From: Candidatus Baldrarchaeota archaeon
Lineage (GTDB): Archaea > Asgardarchaeota > Baldrarchaeia > Baldrarchaeales > DXJG01
Direction: 5' to 3'
Assembly: GCA_030587435.1 (NCBI GenBank)
Contig: JAUQZC010000113.1
Coordinates: forward strand, 1 to 12,626
DNA: 12,626 bases
Position numbers and translations under genes: made by a program. The notes under the pieces were generated by a model that worked only from the letters and a program-made list of their open reading frames with translations, searched no databases and was not told the origin of the DNA. Each line of letters opens with the position of its first letter. Positions within the stretch are counted from its first letter, which is position 1. Below, piece by piece: positions 1-5,746 of this stretch.

Positions 1-468
1 CTTTAATTCTTCATAATTGAGCTGTGGTCCTTTAAAATCAGAAACCAATGTTTGGTATTGAAGTGCATAATCGAGAAGATTGAAAATCTCTCTAACTAAT
101 TTTATAAACTCTGTTTCTATGACTTCAACAGTAATTTCTGTCAAAGTTTCACCATGTTGTTGCTGCAATATCCAAGATTGCAGATCTTTTAACATTAAAC
201 CGAAAAACTTGAGGTAAAACTTGGCTAAACTATTCCGAGAATAAATTTCATCGCTTGAAGGACGTATTCCTCCTAGAAGAAGAGGCCTATCTTCTTCCTT
301 TACCTCACTTAATGGTAGATTACCAAATTCCATCTTAAGCTCTTCAAAATATTCCTTAATTACCCATGCAGTTCTCCAGAGAGGAATTACCGAATTCGTT
401 ATATAGCTTTTCCATTCCTCTTCGTTTGTATAATCAATAAATCCTTCTATTTCATCATACGTTCTCAT
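1..468 (-). CDS. Hypothetical protein, 3' end cut by window edge
   Basis: An open frame of 156 codons starts at ATG 466-468 and runs without a stop to base 1, so the C-terminus lies outside the window. A GTGATG Shine-Dalgarno-like motif (473-478) sits 4 bases ahead of the ATG, and a TATA-like box (521-530) lies at a suitable distance further up. The protein starts MRTYDEIEGFIDYTNEEEW and is acidic, largely helical and rich in Leu, Glu and aromatic residues. I see no signal peptide, membrane segment or catalytic motif, and I do not recognise the family. Codon use looks normal for the window, and the frame plus ribosome site make a real gene likely. It diverges from the plus-strand surface-protein gene across a 498-base gap. 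Confidence 0.75.
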   Translation of the reverse strand, partial: MRTYDEIEGFIDYTNEEEWKSYITNSVIPLWRTAWVIKEYFEELKMEFGNLPLSEVKEEDRPLLLGGIRPSSDEIYSRNSLAKFYLKFFGLMLKDLQSWILQQQHGETLTEITVEVIETEFIKLVREIFNLLDYALQYQTLVSDFKGPQLNYEELK

Positions 469-520
469 TTTTCATCACTTTAAAGTTTTCAGCTTTCATA
501 ATTAATGAATGTTTGGATAA

Positions 521-530
521 CTTTTTAAAT
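521..530 (-). promoter_or_regulatory. TATA-like box for the 1-468 gene
   Basis: Read on the minus strand this is ATTTAAAAAG. Transcription would start near base 500 and give a leader of about 30 bases that includes the GTGATG ribosome site. This is inferred from spacing alone. Confidence 0.45.
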
Positions 531-675
531 CATTATTCCATTTAGGCACTAGCACGCGCTCCGATAAAAGTTTCAAAAAAATAGCAGCAATGACCATCAG
601 TCAAGCAGATGAGCTCTTAAGAAAAATAGCCAGAGGTTATATTTTGAAGAGGTAAAATTATAGACCTAACGCGCG

Positions 676-683
676 TATAAAAT
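676..683 (+). promoter_or_regulatory. TATA box with no clear target
   Basis: TATAAAAT follows GCGCG in a plus-strand context. It would place a transcript start near 705. The nearest plus-strand gene starts at 967, so this would give a 260-base leader or a small non-coding RNA. No terminator or coding frame decides between these. Confidence 0.35.
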
Positions 684-767
684 TTTTGAATCGAAAAACG
701 GATTTTTATTTTGAATCACACACATACCTCACACTGCATATAATTACATGCATGAAAGTTACACACA

Positions 768-785
768 ATTCAGTTAATACTGAAT
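768..785. repeat. Perfect 7-bp dyad, operator or hairpin
   Basis: ATTCAGT and ACTGAAT flank a TAAT spacer, a perfect inverted repeat with a 4-base loop. It lies between the two divergent genes, about 180 bases ahead of the surface-protein start. It could be a dimeric regulator site or an RNA hairpin downstream of the 676 TATA box. Confidence 0.4.
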
Positions 786-904
786 AGTTTAAGAAGACAA
801 GCCTTTCCCTTAAATCAGCGCACCTTCAAAAGGGTTGCTCCAAGCATATGTTAAACACGTAAAGTTTTTTAAACAGGGGCATATTAAAATGTCTTGATAA
901 CTAA

Positions 905-917
905 AGCATTTAATTTG
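905..917 (+). promoter_or_regulatory. Putative promoter of the surface-protein gene
   Basis: TTTAATT at 909-915 would give a transcript start near 936 and a leader of about 30 bases before the TTG at 967. An alternative TATA-like TTTTTTAAA at 865-873 would give a leader of about 70 bases. Both are weak matches to the archaeal box. Confidence 0.35.
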
Positions 918-966
918 AAAACTGAAAATAATTAATAATTAGGAAACTATCTTGGGAGGCAAAAAG

Positions 967-3900
967 TTGAAACGCAACTTTGCCTTCCTTTTTCTCATCT
1001 TCTCCCTAATAGTGCTTGGTCCCTCCGTGTTTTCACCCTTATCACACGCCCAAACAAGTTGGGTTGAATGCACTCCCACGAGTTTTTGTGGCGGTTACGG
1101 AGAAGCTGTCGTTGGGACAGGAGACTCTATATATATTGTTAGATGTTTATATGCCACTAGCGAAGTTTACTTCTGGAAATATGATCCAAAAACAGATACA
1201 TGGTCAAGTTTAAGCACACCCTCTGTTAATGGTGAAACAAAAGGAATATTCAGAGGTGGAACGTCGCTTGCATGGGACGGTGAAGATCATATCTACGCAT
1301 TGGCAGGGGCAAGGTACAGCGACTCCGACCGTAGACTCTTCCTCCGTTATTCCATCTCCACGGATAAGTGGGAAATACTACCTGACACACCTCATCCTCA
1401 GGGAGCCGGGAATGCGCTTTGCTGGTCTGGTTACGACAATAAACTTTACGCCTTTTTGGGAAGCAGAGAACACGGGACAATTTTCGCTTGTTACGATCCA
1501 GCCACTAATAGTTGGACGGTTAAAAGCGATCCTCCGGGATGGACTGATGACGGAGCGTCCCTTGTTTGGACCGGCGGAAAATACATCTACGCACTCCGCG
1601 GCGAATACTATGAAACAGCACCTTGCCGCGATTTCTGGCGCTACAACATTGAAACTGATACTTGGGAAATATTAGAACCTATTCCAGATCTCGGCGGTGT
1701 AGGTGACGGTGCCTCGCTAATTTGGGTAGGCAATTTCATACCTGAACTAGCTGACTTCATTTACGCGCTCGGAGGGGGAAGTTGCTACGAAGATCCCGGC
1801 TACGGCTTTTACCGTTACTCAATATCAAGCGACACTTGGGAAATACTGGATGATATTCCGTATCCAGTAGGCTACTATGTTGGTAACAGGCTGGGGTTTG
1901 CTGAGGGGCACCTATTTTATTGGCAAGGAACTCCGAGTACATGGCCAGGTGGAGGAAACCGATTTTGCGCCTACCCTCTTATCGATAACATTCCACCAAC
2001 ATGCACCATCACACAGCCAGACGAAGGAACATATGTCAGTGGCACGGTTCAAGTTACAGCGAATGCTACCGATAATATCGCGGTAGAAAAAGTTGAACTC
2101 TACGTAAATAATACCCTTCAAGACATCGATAACGAGGTTCCATATGAATGGAGTTGGGACACAACAACATATGAAGATGGAACATATACGCTAACAGTCA
2201 TTGCCTACGATACTTTCTCAAACACAAACACAACAAAAATCATCATCACAATTGACAACACGGAGCCAAATGTTAGTATAGTTTTCCCTGCGAGTGGAAG
2301 CTGGGTTAGAGGTGTTGTAAATATTTCTGTTTCCATAAATGATTCTGGAAGCGGAGTAGAAAGAGTAACGTTCATAATTGATGGGAATATGTTGTTCAAC
2401 GATACTGTTGCTCCATATGAGTATAGTTTGAATACGACCTTGTACTTGGATGGTGAACATACAATCACTGTTATAGCTTATGATAGAGCTGGGAACAGTA
2501 GAACTACTAGCGTAGTTTTCTATGTTGATAATTCGCCGCCGATCGTGGAAATGATTTATCCAACGGAAGGTGACTTTATTAAGGGAACCGTCAATATAAC
2601 TGTATCTGTTGACGATTTTGGGGTTGGAGTTGAAAAAATCTTATTCATAGTGGATGGAACCATTTTATTTAACGATACAAATGCCCCATATAGTTATGTT
2701 ATCGATACAAATACGTACGATGATGGATTACACAACTTAACAATCTTAGCATACGACAAACTTGGAAGTATGTCTTCAATAACAATAACACTATTCATAG
2801 ATAACACGGCTCCACTAGTGAGTATTAACTTCCCAGTAAACGACTCTCTTCATAACGGAATAATATGTATCAATACTACCTGCGAGGATATAAACATAGA
2901 GACAATAGAATTGTACGTAAATTCCACCTTGATAGCATCTTGGAATACAAGTGGCATACATGTTTACGAATGGAATACTACAACTTATTTGGATGGCATA
3001 TATGAATTAAGAGTTTTAGTCGTAGACAAAGCAGGAAATATAGCAACTGAATTTGTTAGAGTAATGGTTGACAATTCAGGGCCTACGATAGGTGAGGTTT
3101 CACAGGTTCCGCTAATTCCTCGCAGAGGTGAAAATGTTACAATAAGTGTTTCAATCAGTGATTTGAGCAATGTTGCAAACGCAACTTTGTATTATAAGGT
3201 TGAAGGTGTTTGGAATTCTGTTGAAATGGTTCTAAGTGGAGATGTTTGGGTAGCAACTATACCTAGACAGGAGAGTGGAGCGAAAATCGAATATTACATT
3301 GAAGCTTATGACATTCTTGGGAATAAAGCTTTAAGTAAAACCTATAGCTATGTAGTTTATGAAACAGTTCCTCCTTCCATGAAAATAGAGCAACCCTTGA
3401 ATAACTCTTTCATAAGAGGTATTGTAAATGTTTCCGTTGATGTTTTTGATTCGTCTGGAGTCGAGAAAATTGAAATTTACATCAATGGGGAACTCGTTTA
3501 CACGGATTTCGAGAGTCCATATGAATGGATGTGGAACACTTCAGCCTTAAATGACGGGGCTTTTATTTTAGAAGTTAAAGCGTTTGATATTTTCCAAAAC
3601 ACTAATACGACGAAGATAATGGTCACTATAGATAATACGCCTCCAAGCTTGAATATAATTTCTCCAGAGGAAGAATTATATGCCCGCGGCGTTTTCAACA
3701 TTTCCTTAATTGTAGAAGATAGCTTGAGTGGTATAGCAAAGATCTTCGTCATTATAGATAATACAATGACCTTTGATATTATCGAAGAGCCTTATCAGTG
3801 TAGCGTTGACTCAACTTCACTTGCAGATGGGGAACATAACATTACTGTTGTAGCTTATGATAAAGCTGGAAATAATAAGACTGTTAGTATAGTTTTCTAC

Positions 3901-4638
3901 GTGGATAACACAGCTCCAAGTGTAGGTATAGTTTTCCCTGCGAATGGAAGCTGGGTTAGCGGCGTTGTAAATATTTCCGTTTCTGCAGAAGATGTTGGTT
4001 CTGGTGTTGACTATGTTGCTTTTGGAATATATGGGTCGCCGGAACTTCTATGTAATGATACTGTAGAGCCTTATGAGTATAGTTGGGATACAGAAAGCTA
4101 CGCAGAAGGTAAGCAGCTCTTAGCAATTATTGTAAAAGATAAAGTTGGGAACTATCAATGTGTAGTTCTTGAATACTATGTGGACAATACTCCGCCAAGT
4201 ATTTCAGCAGTAGAATGTCCTTCCGAGGTTGAGGAAAACGTTGCTGTGAAAATTAATGTCACCGTAACTGATGTGGGAAGCGGGGTTGACGAGGTTATTT
4301 TGTCTTATAGTGTTGATGGCGGGGAGACTTGGGTGAATTTAACGGCGACGGCTAAGAGTGGAGATGTCTACGAGACTGCAATTCCCGGGCAAACCGCAGG
4401 TACAACTGTTCAACTTAAAGTAATAGCTGTTGACGAAACTGGAAATGTGGCTGTAAGTCAAACCTATAGTTATGAAGTAGTATCTGAAGAGCAGCCACCC
4501 GAAGAAGGAGAACAACCCCCACCAGAAGAAGAGACACCTCTTCCCTCACCTCTCGGAGCTTCATGGACTTTAATAGGCGGAATAGGTGCTGTTGTGATTG
4601 CTGTAGTTGTACTCATTATAGCTAGGAGAAGGGGATAA
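967..4638 (+). CDS. Secreted, anchored surface protein with Kelch and Ig-like repeats
   Basis: This is a predicted cell-surface adhesin or S-layer-associated protein of 1223 residues. I chose TTG 967: GGGAGG (954-959) lies 7 bases before it, and the protein then opens MKRNFAFLFLIF, a good signal peptide. An upstream in-frame TTG at 952 has no ribosome site and overlaps this one's. Residues about 31-340 carry Kelch-like blades (recurrent W..DTWE.L..P and IYALGG motifs). Residues about 341-1170 hold nine Ig-like repeats of about 90 residues. Seven are Big_7-like (N-T-P-P start, DG-hydrophobic-AYD-GN end); repeats 5 and 9 are a second type lacking those marks. A Pro/Glu-rich linker and one transmembrane helix (about 1197-1217) ending RRRG follow, which anchors the protein outside the cell. 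N-x-S/T sequons are abundant. Ligand unknown. Kelch DNA appears richer in G+C than Ig DNA, hinting at a mosaic origin. Confidence 0.88.
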   Translation: MKRNFAFLFLIFSLIVLGPSVFSPLSHAQTSWVECTPTSFCGGYGEAVVGTGDSIYIVRCLYATSEVYFWKYDPKTDTWSSLSTPSVNGETKGIFRGGTSLAWDGEDHIYALAGARYSDSDRRLFLRYSISTDKWEILPDTPHPQGAGNALCWSGYDNKLYAFLGSREHGTIFACYDPATNSWTVKSDPPGWTDDGASLVWTGGKYIYALRGEYYETAPCRDFWRYNIETDTWEILEPIPDLGGVGDGASLIWVGNFIPELADFIYALGGGSCYEDPGYGFYRYSISSDTWEILDDIPYPVGYYVGNRLGFAEGHLFYWQGTPSTWPGGGNRFCAYPLIDNIPPTCTITQPDEGTYVSGTVQVTANATDNIAVEKVELYVNNTLQDIDNEVPYEWSWDTTTYEDGTYTLTVIAYDTFSNTNTTKIIITIDNTEPNVSIVFPASGSWVRGVVNISVSINDSGSGVERVTFIIDGNMLFNDTVAPYEYSLNTTLYLDGEHTITVIAYDRAGNSRTTSVVFYVDNSPPIVEMIYPTEGDFIKGTVNITVSVDDFGVGVEKILFIVDGTILFNDTNAPYSYVIDTNTYDDGLHNLTILAYDKLGSMSSITITLFIDNTAPLVSINFPVNDSLHNGIICINTTCEDINIETIELYVNSTLIASWNTSGIHVYEWNTTTYLDGIYELRVLVVDKAGNIATEFVRVMVDNSGPTIGEVSQVPLIPRRGENVTISVSISDLSNVANATLYYKVEGVWNSVEMVLSGDVWVATIPRQESGAKIEYYIEAYDILGNKALSKTYSYVVYETVPPSMKIEQPLNNSFIRGIVNVSVDVFDSSGVEKIEIYINGELVYTDFESPYEWMWNTSALNDGAFILEVKAFDIFQNTNTTKIMVTIDNTPPSLNIISPEEELYARGVFNISLIVEDSLSGIAKIFVIIDNTMTFDIIEEPYQCSVDSTSLADGEHNITVVAYDKAGNNKTVSIVFYVDNTAPSVGIVFPANGSWVSGVVNISVSAEDVGSGVDYVAFGIYGSPELLCNDTVEPYEYSWDTESYAEGKQLLAIIVKDKVGNYQCVVLEYYVDNTPPSISAVECPSEVEENVAVKINVTVTDVGSGVDEVILSYSVDGGETWVNLTATAKSGDVYETAIPGQTAGTTVQLKVIAVDETGNVAVSQTYSYEVVSEEQPPEEGEQPPPEEETPLPSPLGASWTLIGGIGAVVIAVVVLIIARRRG
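1990..4480 (+). repeat. Tandem array of nine Ig-like domain repeats
   Basis: Units begin near 1990, 2260, 2530, 2805, 3072, 3365, 3635, 3907 and 4185, each about 265-295 bases. The order is four Big_7-like units, one variant, three Big_7-like units, one variant. Bases 2276-2333 (unit 2) and 3926-3983 (unit 8) match at 54 of 58 positions although six units apart. Neighbouring units are much less alike, so this points to a recent block duplication or gene conversion. Confidence 0.8.
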
Positions 4639-4732
4639 ACAAGATCTAAGGGCATTTTGCAGCCCGGAGAACCGGCACACACCAACCCCTTCAACCTAAC
4701 CAATTTTTCAACTTTAACCCGCAAATTTTGAA

Positions 4733-4870
4733 TTATAACTTCCCGCTTGGAATAATTATTCTAAAATGCTTCCTACTCAAATTCCAGAACTTAGGGACTT
4801 CTAGAGGAACATTCCTCTCCCTAATAACTTTCCAGTTCTCCTCGCTTGTAACACAAAGCCAATAAGCCAT
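4733..4870 (-). pseudogene. Truncated EVE-domain protein (N-terminal remnant)
   Basis: A 45-codon frame starts at ATG 4868-4870, with GGGGAG (4878-4883) 7 bases upstream and a TATA-bearing element further up. The first 20 residues, MAYWLCVTSEENWKVIRERN, look like the conserved opening of archaeal EVE-domain proteins, which are PUA-like readers of modified bases of about 140-150 residues. The usual continuation (WGV, then a VKPGD-like turn) is missing. From residue 21 the sequence is unlike EVE, and the frame stops at 45. I read this as a gene cut by deletion that kept its promoter and ribosome site. It could still be translated as a short peptide. It lies last in the defence-like cluster, 87 bases beyond the DCD gene. 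Confidence 0.6.
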
Positions 4871-4903
4871 TCAAACACTCCCCATCCACACTACTAAGGT
4901 TGC

Positions 4904-4951
4904 TAACCTTGCATCCAAGTTAATTTTATCTTCCAACATTATAAATCCTGT
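4904..4951 (-). promoter_or_regulatory. Shared promoter element, copy A (EVE remnant)
   Basis: On the minus strand the order is TTTATAAT (4938-4945), GTTGGAAGATAA, then AACTTGGATG and AAGGTTA. The transcript start predicted from the TATA box falls near 4916, in the AACTTGG motif. Copies B (8502-8554) and C (9716-9761) have the same order. This copy gives a leader of about 45 bases to the EVE remnant. Confidence 0.65.
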
Positions 4952-4975
4952 GTTAAATCATCTGTTGGAAGGTAA
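4926..4975. repeat. 12-bp inverted repeat around the DCD stop codon
   Basis: TTATCTTCCAAC (4926-4937) pairs with GTTGGAAGGTAA (4964-4975) with one G-T wobble, around a 26-base loop. The loop holds the TATA box of promoter copy A and the TGA stop (4958-4960) of the DCD gene. It could bind a dimeric regulator that blocks the promoter, or fold in RNA and help end the DCD transcript. There is no T-run, so a simple terminator is less likely. Confidence 0.45.
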
Positions 4976-5548
4976 GTCTAAAATCCCTGTAGCCCTATCT
5001 AGTTTTCTCACAGCCCATACAAAGTCCTTCATCTTTGAGAAAAATTGCCCTTTAAGTTTTTCAAGCTCAACCTCTCTATCGGCGGGATGCATTTTAGCCA
5101 TCTTTATCTCCTCAATTCTATGTGCTATCGAATGTATCTCCCCATCCAATTTCTGAATCTCCTCCCTTAAGATGCGAGGCAAAACCTTAATTCTCAGTTT
5201 CTCAAAAACCTGCTTACCCTCAAAGTCACGGAGCCTTAATCTTTTCTCCTTCAGAAAACCAAATGTTCTTGAAGCGTTTTCAATAATTGTTATGTAGCCC
5301 CAATTAACCCTTACCTGAGCTGGAAAACTCCCTTCCCAAGCATCGGGTTCAATGTTCAGCTTTCCGTCGGATTCCGCCACAAATGGTCCAAAAAGTGCAT
5401 CTGTCTCCACGTTGTAAAGGAAGAGGGTGTCTCCTTTCTTAACCATCTCCACTTCCCTCAGCCTCTCCTTGATATCCCCAAAAAGTTTCCTTTGAAAACA
5501 CTCAGCTTCCGTTCTTTTCGTACATATAAATTTCCAATATCTCACCAT
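4958..5548 (-). CDS. DCD-domain protein with C-terminal coiled coil
   Basis: This 196-residue soluble protein starts at ATG 5546-5548, fixed by AGGAGG (5555-5560) 6 bases upstream; an in-frame ATG at 5644 lacks a ribosome site and would add a poor Arg/Leu-rich leader. Residues about 5-125 match the DCD (development and cell death) domain best known from plants: FICTKRTEAECF near the start, then LFLYNVETDALFGPF, the SDGKLNIEPDAWEG block and FPAQVRV. Residues about 125-175 are a charged heptad-like helix, probably an oligomerising coiled coil. The biochemical role of DCD domains is not established. Its place between an Lhr-type helicase and an EVE remnant suggests a sensor or adaptor part in a nucleic-acid defence cluster; this is inference. 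A PUA/EVE-like fold is possible but not shown by sequence. Confidence 0.8.
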   Translation of the reverse strand: MVRYWKFICTKRTEAECFQRKLFGDIKERLREVEMVKKGDTLFLYNVETDALFGPFVAESDGKLNIEPDAWEGSFPAQVRVNWGYITIIENASRTFGFLKEKRLRLRDFEGKQVFEKLRIKVLPRILREEIQKLDGEIHSIAHRIEEIKMAKMHPADREVELEKLKGQFFSKMKDFVWAVRKLDRATGILDLPSNR

Positions 5549-5616
5549 TATTGGCCTCCTTAATCGATAGAAATTGTTGTGTCGTAGCCTGCAAGTAAAT
5601 GATAATGTAAGCAGGT

Positions 5617-5634
5617 TTAACGGTCTTAACGGTC
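5617..5634 (-). repeat. Tandem 9-bp repeat in the DCD leader
   Basis: TTAACGGTC occurs twice without a gap (5617-5625 and 5626-5634). It lies just downstream of the transcript start predicted from the TATA box at 5671-5677, a typical place for a repressor operator. It also overlaps the unlikely upstream ATG of the DCD frame. Confidence 0.45.
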
Positions 5635-5670
5635 TCAAAATCATTGGGTGAAGTTGCTATTTTACTGACT

Positions 5671-5691
5671 TATATTTCATGTATCGACATG
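5671..5691 (-). promoter_or_regulatory. TATA box and palindrome ahead of the DCD gene
   Basis: On the minus strand AAATATA (5671-5677) is directly preceded by the palindrome CATGTatcgACATG (5678-5691), at the position of the TFB recognition element or an activator site. The predicted transcript start near 5648 gives a leader of about 100 bases. This promoter differs from elements A, B and C. Confidence 0.45.
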
Positions 5692-5746
5692 TAATCGTTT
5701 GAGTGATAGTAGGAGAAATTTGCAATCCGTAAATTAATAATTTTAA

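Larger units (their letters stand above)
469..966. other. Gene-free regulatory stretch of about 500 bases
   Basis: This divergent intergenic region holds no convincing gene. It contains the minus-strand promoter of the 1-468 gene, a plus-strand TATA-like box at 676-683, an 18-base dyad at 768-785, a CATGCATG palindrome at 748-755, and TATA-like sequences at 865-873 and 909-915 ahead of the surface-protein gene. One short plus-strand frame (590-655, 21 codons) has no ribosome site and resembles nothing I know; it may be a relic. I found no tRNA, rRNA or CRISPR structure. Confidence 0.6.

Noticed and set aside
590..655. Short plus-strand frame of 21 codons
   Set aside because: No ribosome site, no family resemblance, and the frame continues upstream without a start; at most a relic.
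952..966. TTG 952 as start of the surface protein
   Set aside because: The GGGAGG used for initiation overlaps this codon, whereas TTG 967 has ideal spacing and begins the signal peptide.
4470..4724. Minus-strand open frame over the end of the surface-protein gene
   Set aside because: It lies opposite the Pro/Glu-rich linker and membrane helix of a real gene, has biased composition and no ribosome site.
4904..4940. Small peptide reading MLEDKINLD in promoter copies A and C
   Set aside because: The ATG overlaps the TATA box, upstream of the expected transcript start, and the frame breaks in copy B, so the conservation is at DNA level.
5549..5644. Extended DCD frame starting at ATG 5642-5644
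   Set aside because: No ribosome site there, the extra residues are an Arg/Leu-rich run unlike the family, and AGGAGG sits perfectly before the ATG at 5546-5548. A leaderless start is possible but less likely.
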